From assembly GCF_000936425.1 (NCBI RefSeq), contig NZ_AVFK01000001.1:372001-436000 (forward strand): a stretch of 64,000 bases of DNA, read 5' to 3'. Below, in pieces: positions 35,760 through 45,693 of this stretch (the first letter of the stretch is position 1; every line of letters starts with the position of its first letter). Source of the DNA: Skermanella aerolata KACC 11604 (GTDB taxonomy: Bacteria; Pseudomonadota; Alphaproteobacteria; Azospirillales; Azospirillaceae). The translations under genes and the position numbers were made by a program. The notes under the pieces are model-generated. The model had not been told where the DNA came from. It was given only the letters and a program-made list of their open reading frames with translations, and did not search any database.

Positions 35760-36806
35760 TCAGGCGGCGTTCTCTTCAAGCGGGGCTTTCCAGCAGGCGA
35801 CCTTGTGGCCCGTCGCGATCTCGGCCAGCGGCGGTTCCTCCGTTCGGCAGTGATCGTCGGCAAAGGGGCAGCGGGTCGAGAACCTGCATCCCGCCGGCAT
35901 TTCCGAGGGGGCGGGTACGGAACCGCGGATCGTCGGCAGCGGCCCCAGATCCGCGTCCAGCCGTGGGATCGAGCTGAGAAGTCCCAGCGTGTAGGGGTGC
36001 TGCGGGTCGGCGAACAGGTCGGTGACGGCGGCCTGCTCGACGATCCGGCCCGCATACATCACGGCCACGTCGTCGCCGACTTCCGCCACTACGCCAAGGT
36101 CGTGGGTAATCAGCAGCACCGCCGTTCCGGTATCGTCCTGAAGCGTGCGGATCAGCTCCAGGATCTGCGCCTGGATCGTCACGTCGAGCGCTGTGGTCGG
36201 CTCGTCCGCGATCAACAGGCGAGGATCATTGGCAAGCGCCATCGCGATCATCACCCGCTGCCGCATGCCGCCGGAAAGCTGGTGCGGATAGTCGGTCATG
36301 CGTTGCTCGGGCGCCGGGATGCGGACTTTCCGCAGCATTTCGACCGCGCGCTTGTGGGCGTCGGCCCGGCCGACCTGACGGTGGCGCAGGATGCCTTCGG
36401 TAATCTGGTCGCCGATCGTGAAGACCGGGTTCAGCGAGGTCATCGGCTCCTGGAAAATCATCGCCATCCGGTCGCCGCGCCGCTCGTTCAGGCCCTTGCG
36501 ATCCAGCTTCAGGATATCGGTGCCTTCCAGCAGGATTTCGCCGCGTCCTATGTGGGCGGTCGGGGCGAGAAGCCCCATGATCGACAGGGCGGTGACGCTC
36601 TTGCCGCAGCCGGATTCTCCGACCAGACACAGGGTGCGCCCGCTCCGCACCGTGAAGGAGACGCCGTCCAGGACATTGAAGCTCCCCTGGTCGGTGCGGA
36701 AACCGACCTGGAGGTTCCTGATTTCCGCGACCGCATCAGCCTTGCCGCCGGTTTGCCGGTCGTCCAAATCGTCGATGTCGTTCACTCCGGCCTGTATCGA
36801 GGCCAT
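35760..36806 (-). CDS. Dipeptide-type ABC transporter ATP-binding protein (DppD family)
   Basis: Start ATG 36806 has a strong GGAGGG ribosome site and overlaps the regulator stop codon by one base (TGATG). The 348-residue protein has Walker [10 protein letters not shown], signature [15 protein letters not shown], Walker [13 protein letters not shown] and the C-terminal cysteine cluster [15 protein letters not shown]. It is the first structural gene of the transporter operon and translationally coupled to the GntR regulator. Confidence 0.92.
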   Translation of the reverse strand: MASIQAGVNDIDDLDDRQTGGKADAVAEIRNLQVGFRTDQGSFNVLDGVSFTVRSGRTLCLVGESGCGKSVTALSIMGLLAPTAHIGRGEILLEGTDILKLDRKGLNERRGDRMAMIFQEPMTSLNPVFTIGDQITEGILRHRQVGRADAHKRAVEMLRKVRIPAPEQRMTDYPHQLSGGMRQRVMIAMALANDPRLLIADEPTTALDVTIQAQILELIRTLQDDTGTAVLLITHDLGVVAEVGDDVAVMYAGRIVEQAAVTDLFADPQHPYTLGLLSSIPRLDADLGPLPTIRGSVPAPSEMPAGCRFSTRCPFADDHCRTEEPPLAEIATGHKVACWKAPLEENAA

Positions 36807-37480
36807 CAGCCCTCCTCGCCGGCAATGCCGGTTTCCAGAACGGTGTTGATGTGATGGGTGATCGCCTGAACAGCCGTGCCGGGATCGCGCGTGCGGAGCG
36901 CTTCGATCACGTCCCAGTGGCGGCGGGCTGAAATCAGCAGAGGCCGCGTGCGGCCCGGTTCCGCCAGGGTAACCCGGTGCAGGTGGAGCAGGCAGCGGCT
37001 CAGGATCGCATCCAGCGCCGGCAGGCCGGCCTGCCCGAAGATCGCGAGATGGAAATCGCAGTCGAGTTCGGTCAGCGCGTATTCGTCGCTGGCATTCGCC
37101 GCCTGCTCCATTTCGACCACGATCCCACTCAGGCGGTCGATCAGGCCGCCATCCATGAAGGCGGCGGCTCGCCCTATGCCCTGGGTCTCCAGGTGCAGGC
37201 GGAGGAACTGCATTTCGCGCGCTTCCGCCGGGCTGGTGGTCGAAACTGTCGTGCCGCGATAGCCGCTCCTTACCACCAGACCATCTTCGTGGAGACGCAT
37301 CAGCGCTTCCCGGACCGTTCCCTGGCTGCACCCGTAATCGCGGGCGACGGTGATCTCCAGCATCGGCTCGCCCGGCTTCAGCGCTCCCTTGACGATCTGG
37401 GCACGCAGGTCGTCGTAAAGCACGCTTCCCTTGCGCGCCCTGGTGAACTGCAAGGCCGACTGCTCGCTGAGCCGCGTCAT
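36806..37480 (-). CDS. GntR-family transcriptional regulator (FadR/FCD type)
   Basis: From ATG 37480 (GGAG upstream) the protein has 224 residues. The winged helix is at the N-terminus ([20 protein letters not shown]), and an FCD ligand domain follows, with acidic and histidine residues placed for metal or acid binding ([28 protein letters not shown]). A 24-bp perfect palindrome starts 14 bases upstream, the likely operator through which it controls itself and the transporter/gamma-glutamyltransferase genes behind it. Confidence 0.88.
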   Translation of the reverse strand: MTRLSEQSALQFTRARKGSVLYDDLRAQIVKGALKPGEPMLEITVARDYGCSQGTVREALMRLHEDGLVVRSGYRGTTVSTTSPAEAREMQFLRLHLETQGIGRAAAFMDGGLIDRLSGIVVEMEQAANASDEYALTELDCDFHLAIFGQAGLPALDAILSRCLLHLHRVTLAEPGRTRPLLISARRHWDVIEALRTRDPGTAVQAITHHINTVLETGIAGEEG

Positions 37481-37493
37481 CTTCGCTCCACCC

Positions 37494-37517
37494 AATATCA
37501 TTATCGATAATGATATT
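37494..37517. promoter_or_regulatory. 24-bp perfect palindrome, probable operator of the GntR regulator
   Basis: The half-site AATATCATTATC (37494-37505) is followed without spacer by its exact reverse complement (37506-37517). It sits 14 bases upstream of the GntR start codon in an AT-rich patch. FadR-type regulators bind short palindromes just upstream of their own gene, so autoregulation is likely. Confidence 0.75.
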
Positions 37518-37599
37518 AAGGGAGAGATCGAAAAATGCGCAAGCTAATTGTTTATGGAAATTTAACGATTACGAATCAGGCGGCGTGCGTTGTTTTTGG

Positions 37600-38469
37600 T
37601 CATCGCATTGCTTGTTGAGGTGGCACGCCGAGGACCGAGAGGCAGGCGAGCGGCATCGCCGGCGGTGACGGCGTGGGTCTCGCGGCCTCCTTGTGCGGCG
37701 GACGGGCGGCCGGCGCCGGCTTACTCAGCCATGCATCCAGATCGTCGCCGCAGCCGTCGCCGTGCGGCGGCGGATCCTGTGGTATGCAGGCCGGCTGATC
37801 GGCGGGGCAGTTCAACCGGATATGGAAGTGGGCGTCGTGACCGTTCCAAGGCCGGATCAGCCGAAGCCACGACCGGTCGACCCACGGACGCTCGCACAAC
37901 GCAAGCTTGATCGCCGGATTGACGAAGATGCGCGCGACGCGCGGGTCCAGCGCCGCGAAGCGAAGCAGTTCGGCCTGCTTGTTCGTGAAACGCTTCGGGT
38001 CGACCCGGCGCCTCACTGGATCGACCATGCTCGGCAGGTCCAGGTTCTCGCGGGCGATGCGGGGCAGGGGCGGCAGGTCAAGGCGGAACCAGACGTCGGC
38101 GTCCAACCCGATCTCGTGGCTGGCATGGCCGAACGCCATCGGCCCACCGCGCGGCTGCGACATGTCGCCGATCAGGGCAATCCCAAGATTGGCGCCCGCG
38201 ACCCGCCGGCCGAAGTTCAGCAGGTAGTCGACCGTCTCCGGATGACCGAAGTAGCGGTTGCGCGACATGCGCACGACCTGATGCCCCGGACCCTCCGGCG
38301 GCAGAGATTGCGCCCCGGCGATGCATCCGTTGGTATATGATCCGAATATCCGAACCGCACCCGGCGCAGGTGCCGCCACCTTGCCCCATTCCGGTTGAGC
38401 CCCTGCGGGTGAAGCGGCTGCGCCGGTCAATCCGGCGGCGATCAGCAGCGCCGCCAATCCACGTCTCAT
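37600..38469 (-). CDS. mepA: Penicillin-insensitive murein endopeptidase
   Basis: The 289-residue protein has a signal peptide ending near PAGAQ and the MepA motifs: SYTNGCIAGAQSLP, the zinc ligands in FGHASHEIGLDADVWF and the HAHFHIRLNCP-like segment GHDAHFHIRLNCP. MepA cuts D-Ala-meso-DAP cross-links in periplasmic peptidoglycan. The cysteine pairs typical of the family are present. A proline-rich tail extends past the domain. It diverges from the dienelactone-hydrolase gene. Confidence 0.93.
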   Translation of the reverse strand: MRRGLAALLIAAGLTGAAASPAGAQPEWGKVAAPAPGAVRIFGSYTNGCIAGAQSLPPEGPGHQVVRMSRNRYFGHPETVDYLLNFGRRVAGANLGIALIGDMSQPRGGPMAFGHASHEIGLDADVWFRLDLPPLPRIARENLDLPSMVDPVRRRVDPKRFTNKQAELLRFAALDPRVARIFVNPAIKLALCERPWVDRSWLRLIRPWNGHDAHFHIRLNCPADQPACIPQDPPPHGDGCGDDLDAWLSKPAPAARPPHKEAARPTPSPPAMPLACLSVLGVPPQQAMR

Positions 38470-38598
38470 CCCAGGGCCACCTTTAGTTGGCTATAGCGTT
38501 CGGGAGTCTCCCCACACGCCCCGACGCCATGTACCATCGATATGGTAAACAAGCGGTTTCCCGAATGTACGAGGACCGTAGCTGCTGGGAGAAGACGA

Positions 38599-39294
38599 AT
38601 GCCGGATATGGAAGTCGAAGTTCATGACGAGCGGATGCCGGCCTATCTGGCGACGCCCCCCGACCGGCCGCGCGCCGGCGGCGTCGTCCTGATCCACGAG
38701 ATCTTCGGCCTCAACAAATCCATGCGAACCACTGCCGACCGTTTCGCCGACGCAGGCTTCCTGACGATCTGTCCCAGCCTGACGTGGCGGCTCGGAAAGC
38801 TGGAGGAACTGGAACCCGGCACCGACCAGGCGCTGGAGGAGGGCAGGCGCCGAATGGCGCAGTTGAACGATGCCCAGATGCTCGACGACATCAAGGCCAC
38901 CGTTCTGCACCTGCGCGAGATGGACGGCTGCAACGGACGCGTTGCGACGGTCGGGTTCTGCATGGGGGGACGCCTTGCGTGGCTGATGGGCTGCCGGGGC
39001 GACACCCAGGCGAACGTCGCCTACTATGGCACCGGAATCGAACGTCATTTGACCGAATGCGCGATGCTGTCCCGGTCCTTCATGATGCATATCGGTGAGA
39101 AGGACCCCTTCATCCCGGCTGAAACGCGTAAACGGATCAAGGAACGTCTCTGCCCCGTTGCGGGCATGTCGATTCACACCTATCCTGAAGTCGGTCACGG
39201 CTTCGCTCGGCCCGGTGCTACCGGAGCGGAAGCGCAAGCGGCCGAACTGGCCAATCAGCGTACCGTCGATTTCCTGAACCTCAACCTGCGCTAG
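38599..39294 (+). CDS. Dienelactone hydrolase family protein
   Basis: ATG 38599 has GGGAGAAG upstream and fits the family N-terminus better than the in-frame ATG at 38542. The 231-residue alpha/beta hydrolase has the cysteine nucleophile in GFCMGG, the acid in GEKDPF and the histidine in VGHGFA. Such enzymes open dienelactones in aromatic degradation or act as general esterases. No aromatic pathway genes are nearby, so the true substrate is open. Confidence 0.88.
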   Translation: MPDMEVEVHDERMPAYLATPPDRPRAGGVVLIHEIFGLNKSMRTTADRFADAGFLTICPSLTWRLGKLEELEPGTDQALEEGRRRMAQLNDAQMLDDIKATVLHLREMDGCNGRVATVGFCMGGRLAWLMGCRGDTQANVAYYGTGIERHLTECAMLSRSFMMHIGEKDPFIPAETRKRIKERLCPVAGMSIHTYPEVGHGFARPGATGAEAQAAELANQRTVDFLNLNLR

Positions 39295-39385
39295 CGGCGA
39301 CAGGGTAAAGCTGGAAAACTCCGTCGGGCCGCGTGACATAACCGGGCAGGCGCGGATAGTGCGCGACGCCCGACGGGAGGTTGAT

Positions 39386-39856
39386 ATGGAAAAAGCGACA
39401 TTCGGAGCCGGCTGTTTCTGGGGTGTCGAAGCGGCGTTCCGCCACGTCGACGGCGTGGCGGATACGGTGGTCGGCTATCTGGGGGGATCGACGGAACGCC
39501 CCACCTATGACGATGTCTGTAGCGACGGGACCGGCCACGCCGAGGTCGTCGAAGTGACCTTTGACCCAGCCAAGGTTTCGTTCGCCCAATTGCTCGACGT
39601 GTTCTGGCAGATCCACGATCCGACCACTCCCGGCCGGCAGGGGCCGGATGTCGGCAGCCAGTACCGCTCGGCGATATTCACCCATTCCGACGAGCAGGAG
39701 GCGACAGCGCGCGCCTCGTTGGCGACCGCTCAGGCATCGGGCCGCTTCAGCCGCCTGATCGTGACGGAGATATCGCCGGCCGCCACGTTCTGGCGCGCGG
39801 AGGATTATCACCAGCGATATCTGGAACGCCGGGGCATGGCCTCTTGCCACATCTGA
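39386..39856 (+). CDS. msrA: Peptide-methionine (S)-S-oxide reductase
   Basis: From ATG 39386 (GGGAGG upstream) the enzyme has 156 residues. The catalytic motif [12 protein letters not shown] is at the N-terminus, followed by the family segments [24 protein letters not shown] and GSQYRSAIF. It repairs oxidised methionine. Its last bases overlap the start of the pseudouridine synthase gene by 13. Confidence 0.94.
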   Translation: MEKATFGAGCFWGVEAAFRHVDGVADTVVGYLGGSTERPTYDDVCSDGTGHAEVVEVTFDPAKVSFAQLLDVFWQIHDPTTPGRQGPDVGSQYRSAIFTHSDEQEATARASLATAQASGRFSRLIVTEISPAATFWRAEDYHQRYLERRGMASCHI

Positions 39857-40488
39857 AGTTCGGCAAGAAGCCGCCTACCCGGAAACCGCCCGCTCGGAAG
39901 TCGGAGAAACCGCAAGCGGTCGCGTCCGGCCGGCTCATCCTGTTCAACAAGCCCTACGACGTGCTCTCCCAGTTCACCGATCGGGAGCATGGCCGGGCGA
40001 CGCTGGCCGACTTCATCAAGGTCCCGGACGTCTACGTCGCCGGCCGGCTCGACCGCGACAGCGAGGGGCTGCTCGTGCTGACGGACGACGGCCGGCTGAT
40101 CTCGCGGATCGCGGATCCGAAGCACAAGCAGCCGAAGACCTATTGGGCACAAGTCGAGGGGATTCCCACCGACGAAGCCCTTGAATCGCTGCGCCGGGGC
40201 GTCACCCTCAACGACGGTCCGACGCTGCCCGCAGGCGCCCGGCTGATCGATGGGCCGCCCGGCCTCTGGCCGCGCGACCCGCCGATCCGCTACCGCGCCA
40301 GCATCCCGACCTCGTGGGTGGAATTGACGCTGCGGGAGGGCCGGAACCGGCAAGTGCGCCGTATGACCGCCGCCGTCGGATTGCCGACCCTTCGGTTGAT
40401 CCGCCACGCTGTCGGAGACTGGACGCTGGATGGATTGGAACCGGGCCGGTGGCGCGAGATTCCCTTCAAATCGCCGGCGGGAAGCTGA
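39844..40488 (+). CDS. rluE: 23S rRNA pseudouridine synthase, RluE/RsuA family
   Basis: The 214-residue protein has the RluE-like start [13 protein letters not shown], the catalytic aspartate in [15 protein letters not shown] and the C-terminal [16 protein letters not shown]. There is no ATG in frame; the most upstream start is TTG 39844, inside msrA, so coupling to msrA is likely. No S4 domain is present, as in RluE rather than RsuA. Confidence 0.88.
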   Translation: MPHLKFGKKPPTRKPPARKSEKPQAVASGRLILFNKPYDVLSQFTDREHGRATLADFIKVPDVYVAGRLDRDSEGLLVLTDDGRLISRIADPKHKQPKTYWAQVEGIPTDEALESLRRGVTLNDGPTLPAGARLIDGPPGLWPRDPPIRYRASIPTSWVELTLREGRNRQVRRMTAAVGLPTLRLIRHAVGDWTLDGLEPGRWREIPFKSPAGS

Positions 40489-40580
40489 TAAGTTATTATC
40501 ACTTCCACGTCACCGGCGGCACGGGTGTGCATATGGCAATCGGACTTGCCCGCTTTCATTTTCCTGGGATGGGAAACGGG

Positions 40581-40997
40581 ATGCCTCGTATCGCCATGGC
40601 GCCGGCGCTGATCATCGGCCTGCTTACCACCGCGCTGTTCGGCTTGTTCTACATGGCAGCGCTGAACAACCCCATCATCAACCGCCCGCCCCGGCCGGTA
40701 GCGTCGGCTCCCGCACCGAAACCGGCTCCCGTCGCCGCTCCAGCTCCCGCACCTGCCGCACCGGTCGTCACGTCCCAGCCTGCCGCCCCGGATCTTTCCC
40801 GCGCCCTGACACGTGGCGAGATGCGGGAAGTGCAGACGCTTCTCAAGTCCGCGGGCTACGATCCGGGTCCGGCGGACGGACTGATGGGGCCGAAGACCCG
40901 CACCGCTATCATGTCGTTCGGTGAATCGCACGGTGTCGAGTTGACGGCGGAGCCGCAGTTGAGGCTGCTGGAGGCCCTGCGTGCCGCCGCGCGCTGA
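40581..40997 (+). CDS. Membrane-anchored protein with peptidoglycan-binding domain
   Basis: From ATG 40581 the product has 138 residues: one N-terminal membrane helix (APALIIGLLTTALFGLFYMA), an Ala/Pro-rich linker, and a PG_binding_1-type domain (REVQTLLKSAGYDPGPADGLMGPKTRTAI). It should reach from the inner membrane to peptidoglycan. In-frame ATGs at 40533 and 40569 are possible starts; GGGA before 40581 favours it slightly. Confidence 0.78.
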   Translation: MPRIAMAPALIIGLLTTALFGLFYMAALNNPIINRPPRPVASAPAPKPAPVAAPAPAPAAPVVTSQPAAPDLSRALTRGEMREVQTLLKSAGYDPGPADGLMGPKTRTAIMSFGESHGVELTAEPQLRLLEALRAAAR

Positions 40998-41104
40998 GCC
41001 GCTCTCAAGCCCACTCTCAAGGCCGTCTCAGGATCACCGATAGCCGTGCTGCCGAAGCTCTGTTTGATCTGTTCTTCTCCTCGCAGGCGAAGCGGGAGAT
41101 TTAC

Positions 41105-41650
41105 ATGCAAAATCAGCAACCGAAGATCGACGACGAGACGCTGGCGTTCCTCCAGCAGGTCTTCCAATTGGTACGGGGAGGACAGGCCGAGGAGTTCCGC
41201 GAGTATCTGGTCCGAGGACTGCCGGCCAACCTGCGCAACGAGAAAGGCGACAGCCTCCTGATGATCGCCGCCTATAACGGTCACCCCGAAGTCGTTAAGC
41301 TGCTGCTGGAATATGGCGCCGATCCCGAGATGGCGAACGACCGCGGCCAGACTCCGCTCGCCGCCGCCGCTTTCAAGGGCGACATCGAGGTCATCGGAAT
41401 CCTGCTCGACAACGGTGCCGACGTCGATGGCGCGGTCGACGGCGGGCGTACCGCGCTGATGACGGCCGCCATGTTCAACCGGACCGAGATCGTCGATCTG
41501 CTGATCGAGCGCGGCGCCGACATCGACAAGCAGGACGCCTCCGGCCACACTGCGCTGATGGCGGCGCGGATCATGAATGCGGCGGATACGCCGGCTCAGC
41601 TTGCCCAGGCGTCCGAACGCGGGCATCCGCCGGCTCCGCCGCAGGACTGA
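41105..41650 (+). CDS. Ankyrin-repeat protein
   Basis: The 181-residue protein has a short helical N-terminus and four ankyrin repeats from about residue 45 (GDSLLMIAAYNGHPEVVKLLLEYGADPEMANDRGQ is the first region; later ones begin GQTPLAAAAF, GRTALMTAAM, GHTALMAARI). There is no signal peptide or membrane helix, so it is probably a cytoplasmic binding protein. GGGAG precedes the ATG. Partner unknown. Confidence 0.85.
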   Translation: MQNQQPKIDDETLAFLQQVFQLVRGGQAEEFREYLVRGLPANLRNEKGDSLLMIAAYNGHPEVVKLLLEYGADPEMANDRGQTPLAAAAFKGDIEVIGILLDNGADVDGAVDGGRTALMTAAMFNRTEIVDLLIERGADIDKQDASGHTALMAARIMNAADTPAQLAQASERGHPPAPPQD

Positions 41651-41704
41651 CCGTTCCGTCGAACCGGTTTTCCATCCTCGACTTCACTTCAAGGCCGACC
41701 GACC

Positions 41705-42943
41705 ATGACCACCCTCATTCCCATCGATCAGGGCCGCCTTTGGAAGCGCCACATGGCCATGGCCCAGATCGGCGCCCTGCCGAATGGCGGTGTCAATCGT
41801 CCCGCCCTTTCCCAAGGCGACGCGCAGTCGCGCAGCCTTCTGGCGCGCTGGGCGGAGGAACTCGGGTTCTCGGTAGAGACCGATCCCATCGGGAACCTGT
41901 TCATCCATCGTCCCGGCACCGACGAGACCCTGCCTCCCGTCATGGCCGGTTCCCATCTGGACACCCAGCCGACCGGCGGCAAGTTCGACGGCGCCTTCGG
42001 CGTGCTGGCCGCCTTCGAAGCGCTTCAGGCTATCCACGAGGCCGGCATCGCCACCCGCCACCCGATCGAGGTCGTGTCCTGGACCAACGAGGAAGGCTCG
42101 CGCTTCCAGCCCGGATGTTCCGGCTCCTCCGCGTTCACGGGCGCAGTTCCCCTGGAACAGCATCTTGAAGCGGTGGACCGCGACGGCATCACCGCGCGCG
42201 ATGCGCTGGCGGCCGTCCTGTCGACCGAGCGCGGCATGCCGATGCGCCCCCTGGGCTTCCCGGTCGCCGCTTTCCTCGAATGCCATATCGAGCAGGGGCC
42301 GAAACTGGAGGAGGCCGGCGTACCGGTCGGCATCGTGACCGGCATCCAGGGGTCGCGCTGGTTCGCGATCGAAGTACAGGGTGACGAGGCGCATGCCGGG
42401 ACCACCCCGCGCCGGAATCGCCGCGACGCCCTGTCGGCAGCCATCAGCATGGTCGCGGCACTGGAGCGCCTGATGTTCGACGAAGAAGACCGGGTGCGCT
42501 TCACCGTCGGCCGGTTCGAGGTTTCGCCAGGATCGCCCAACACGATCCCCGGCCGGGTCTTCTTCACCATCGATTTCCGCCATCCGGAGGCATCCACCCT
42601 GAAGCGGCTGGGTGATCAGGTGGATGCCGTCTGCCGCGCCCATGTCGGACCCTGCTCGGTCACGATAACGGAAACTTTCCATAGCCTGCCCGCCGACTTC
42701 GACGCCAATGTCATCGCGGCGATGAGGAAGGCGGCCGATCTGGTCGGTGTCCGCACCCTGGATCTTCCCTCCGGCGCCCTGCACGACGCCAAGTTCCTTC
42801 AGGAGGTCTGCCCCAGCGGCATGATATTCGTGCCCTGCGAAAAGGGCATCAGCCATAACGAGGCCGAGAACGCCAAGCCCGAAGACCTGGCGTCCGGTGC
42901 CCGCGTGCTGGCGGAAGCGCTGGCCATTCTCGCCAATTCCTGA
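41705..42943 (+). CDS. Zn-dependent amidase of the hydantoinase/carbamoylase (M20) family
   Basis: The 412-residue enzyme has the family metal ligands in GSHLDTQPTGGKFDGAFG, the NEEGSRF motif, ECHIEQGP and the late histidine in KGISHNEAE. It hydrolyses N-carbamoyl amino acids, allantoate or ureidoglycolate-type substrates. The sequence cannot separate these. No hydantoinase or allantoinase gene is adjacent; the ankyrin gene upstream and the flavoprotein gene downstream are unrelated. Confidence 0.88.
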   Translation: MTTLIPIDQGRLWKRHMAMAQIGALPNGGVNRPALSQGDAQSRSLLARWAEELGFSVETDPIGNLFIHRPGTDETLPPVMAGSHLDTQPTGGKFDGAFGVLAAFEALQAIHEAGIATRHPIEVVSWTNEEGSRFQPGCSGSSAFTGAVPLEQHLEAVDRDGITARDALAAVLSTERGMPMRPLGFPVAAFLECHIEQGPKLEEAGVPVGIVTGIQGSRWFAIEVQGDEAHAGTTPRRNRRDALSAAISMVAALERLMFDEEDRVRFTVGRFEVSPGSPNTIPGRVFFTIDFRHPEASTLKRLGDQVDAVCRAHVGPCSVTITETFHSLPADFDANVIAAMRKAADLVGVRTLDLPSGALHDAKFLQEVCPSGMIFVPCEKGISHNEAENAKPEDLASGARVLAEALAILANS

Positions 42944-42979
42944 AGCGCTGGCGCCTCGAGCATTGATGCCCTGGGAGGC

Positions 42980-44404
42980 TCACGATGCCCAGGGATCGTC
43001 CACCAGTTCCCGGACGTCGTAGGCGGCAAGGCTGGCCTGATGGAGGGCCGCGTCGGCGCGGAAAAGGTCGCGTGTGATGCCCTGCACCAGCCGGGGCACA
43101 CCGAACTTCATCCCACTGATCGAAGCTCCCGACAGCCCCATGGACGGTGTCGCCCCAAACGTGAAGTTATGCAGGTTCTTCAGGAACGGCGCGGTTCCCG
43201 GCACCTTCTCGATGAACTGGAAGGCGGAACCCAGATAGGGGTGCGCCGTCAGTTTCGGGTGCGCCAGTTCGGGCGGTGGCGTGTAGCGGTCGCGCCACAA
43301 CGCTATGTGCTGGCTGAATCCGGCAAGTTCCGGACGGCGCGCCAGATCGACTTCGGTCCCGGTGCAGACGAGCACGAAGTCGAACTCGTGGCGGCCATCC
43401 GGAGTCTTCGCCCACACCCGCCCCGCCTCCATTCCCGCCTCGATCCAGGGCGATCCCAGGTGCAGGCGGAAATTGGGGAAGCGGCGAACCCGGTCGAGCG
43501 TGTCGCGCGGCGGCGGCTGGTTGAACGAGTAGACCTTGACCATCGCTTCCCAGCGCTGGACGTCGTTGAGGTCGGCAAAGTGATGCAGGAAGCCGCTGAA
43601 CTCCATCCAGCGGAAAGGATTGATCGCCGGGATCGACTGGCGCCGGGCGAACAGCGAGACCTCGGTCGCCCCATGCTCCAGGGCCGTGGCGGCATTGTCG
43701 AAGGCCGACGCGCCGGCTCCCAGCACACCGATCTTCTTGCCTGCCAGGTCGTTGAAATCGAGTGGTTGGGCCGTGTGGGCATAGCGGTCGCGCGGCAGTT
43801 TTTCCTCGACCAGCGGCGGGATCGACCAGCGCCCGCTGCCTTCCGTACCGGTCGCAAGCACCACCTTCCGGGCATAGCGGGTTTCTTCGCCACCGCCGTC
43901 CGTCGGCATCAGCGTGACCTCGAACAGGTCGTCGACCGGGACGATCCGGGTCAGCCGGATCTCGTTCCGGACCGGCAGTTTGAGCACGCTCCGGTACCAC
44001 CCGATGTAGTCGTGCCATGTTTCCCGCGGTATCTTGTCCAGCCTGTCCCAGGCTTCGGCGCCGTATTTTGCCTCATACCACGCCCGAGGCGTCAGACTGG
44101 GAATCCCAAGATCCGGACCCGTCAGATATTTGGGAGTCCTCAAGGTCATCATGCGGGCGAAGTTGGTCCAGGGACCTTCCTCGCCTTGCTTCCGCTGATC
44201 GATCAGCATGATGTTGCCGACACTCTCGCGCAGCAGGTGAAAGGTTACGGCCAGCCCTCCCTGGCCGGCGCCGACGATCAGGACATCGAGTACCGGCTCG
44301 TCCCGGTATCGGCGTGCGGGGACCCAGGAGCGGGCCGGATAGTCGGTAATGGACAAGTCACGTGCGATGCGCGTCTCCAGATCGCGAAGGCTGCTCAAAA
44401 TCAA
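42980..44404 (-). CDS. FAD/NAD(P)-binding flavoprotein, monooxygenase-like
   Basis: The 474-residue protein has an FAD-binding motif at residues 43-50 (VGAGQGGLA) and a second nucleotide motif near 230 (VLGAGASAFDNAATALEHGA). The layout is that of flavin monooxygenases and lysine/ornithine N-hydroxylase-like proteins. An ATG (T)-rich region ATGTEGSGRW links the domains. No substrate is evident. It converges on the amidase gene. Confidence 0.78.
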   Translation of the reverse strand: MILSSLRDLETRIARDLSITDYPARSWVPARRYRDEPVLDVLIVGAGQGGLAVTFHLLRESVGNIMLIDQRKQGEEGPWTNFARMMTLRTPKYLTGPDLGIPSLTPRAWYEAKYGAEAWDRLDKIPRETWHDYIGWYRSVLKLPVRNEIRLTRIVPVDDLFEVTLMPTDGGGEETRYARKVVLATGTEGSGRWSIPPLVEEKLPRDRYAHTAQPLDFNDLAGKKIGVLGAGASAFDNAATALEHGATEVSLFARRQSIPAINPFRWMEFSGFLHHFADLNDVQRWEAMVKVYSFNQPPPRDTLDRVRRFPNFRLHLGSPWIEAGMEAGRVWAKTPDGRHEFDFVLVCTGTEVDLARRPELAGFSQHIALWRDRYTPPPELAHPKLTAHPYLGSAFQFIEKVPGTAPFLKNLHNFTFGATPSMGLSGASISGMKFGVPRLVQGITRDLFRADAALHQASLAAYDVRELVDDPWAS

Positions 44405-44565
44405 TGCTCCGGCAAATATTATAAATCTTATCGTTCCCCAGCAAAATTATGAGATATCTTACTCCAGTCAATTGGTCGAACCGCCGCACAGAGACCGAAC
44501 ATCCTGGTATATGAACATAGGTTCGGCAGATGCTCTTAAGTGCGCCACGGTGAAAGCCGGCCTGA
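44405..44565. other. AT-rich gap between flavoprotein promoter and glycosyltransferase end
   Basis: A 161-base AT-richer stretch lies upstream of the flavoprotein gene and downstream of the glycosyltransferase gene, both on the minus strand. It probably holds the flavoprotein promoter. No gene or clear hairpin was seen. Confidence 0.4.
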
Positions 44566-45492
44566 TCAGTTCGATATCATACGGTTCCTGGTCCGGTTCA
44601 GGACGTGCAGCGGATTGCAGGCTATCGCCATTCCCGCGGCAATCGTCGCCTTGACGTATCGCCGTTCCGCAAGATGCACGGCGGTGCTCCGGTAGCTGTT
44701 TCTGCCGAGTCCGCCAAGGCCCCGCGCAAGACGCCGCAGGACCGGCTGCTCGTTCAGGGATCGCTGGTATTCGTCGATCGTCAGGTCGCGGCCTTGCAGT
44801 CGCGCCTGGTTCCGCGCCGAAAGGAAAGCGAATACCCGCTCCTGCAATCCGTATCGGGTCGAGCTGATGCTGCTGCCATGGACCCGGTACAGGGCCAAGT
44901 CGTGCGAAATGGTCCGGACGGGACCACGTTCCGCCAAGCCGTTCATCAGCTCGACATCGTCAGCCCCGTCCATGGACGGGCTGTAGCCGCCCAGTTGCAG
45001 TGCCAGATCGCGGCGGAACAGGCAGGTCGGGCTGATGACATAGATGACCTTGCCCCTTGCGCGGAAGTCCCGGAACTCCTCCGCCGACTGCGGGCCGCTC
45101 TGGATGCGGTGCATCGGACGGCCCCGGCGGTCAATCGTGATCGCCCGGCCTCCCCACAGCAGCACGTCAGGGTTCTCGCGCGCCGCGGCGATGAGCCGGG
45201 CTAACCGATCGGGAAGTGAAATGTCGTCGGCGTCCATACGGGCGACCCAAGGGCGAGTCGCTGCCCGCAGGCAGCGGTTGCCGTTCTCCGGTGCACCGAC
45301 GTTCTCACCGGACAACACGCGGATACGCCCGTCTCGTGCCGCGTAGAAGCGTGCGATCCCCAGGGTGCCGTCGCTCGAACCGTCGTCCGAGATGATAAGC
45401 TCGAAATCGGAGAAAGTCTGGCCGAGCACGCTCTCTATGGCGGCAGCGATGAAGTCTTCCGAATTGTAGGCCGGCATTATGACGCTGATCAT
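44566..45492 (-). CDS. Family 2 glycosyltransferase
   Basis: From ATG 45492 the enzyme has 308 residues with a GT-A fold: SVIMPAYNSEDFI, the nucleotide-binding SDDGSSDGT, the metal motif ARMDADD and the later DDVELMNGLAERG. It transfers a sugar from a nucleotide donor to an unknown acceptor. It is the only glycosyltransferase in the window and is over 20 kb from the polysaccharide locus. The in-frame start at 45672 adds unconserved sequence. Confidence 0.88.
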   Translation of the reverse strand: MISVIMPAYNSEDFIAAAIESVLGQTFSDFELIISDDGSSDGTLGIARFYAARDGRIRVLSGENVGAPENGNRCLRAATRPWVARMDADDISLPDRLARLIAAARENPDVLLWGGRAITIDRRGRPMHRIQSGPQSAEEFRDFRARGKVIYVISPTCLFRRDLALQLGGYSPSMDGADDVELMNGLAERGPVRTISHDLALYRVHGSSISSTRYGLQERVFAFLSARNQARLQGRDLTIDEYQRSLNEQPVLRRLARGLGGLGRNSYRSTAVHLAERRYVKATIAAGMAIACNPLHVLNRTRNRMISN

Positions 45493-45693
45493 GGGGAACC
45501 TCGATGCATCGGATGTCGATACGCGTTGGTCGTCCCTGTCAGCAATGGCCGTGCCGCACTGAGCTACAGGCGCTTTTTTGTCTCCGTCCCGGCGTTCGCA
45601 TCGATGGACGAGGTGCGACGCATGGTCCGGGGGCGGACCGGCATCCCGCAGTGCAAAATAATGCGGCGTCATTCACGCCCGGAGATCCGCCCC

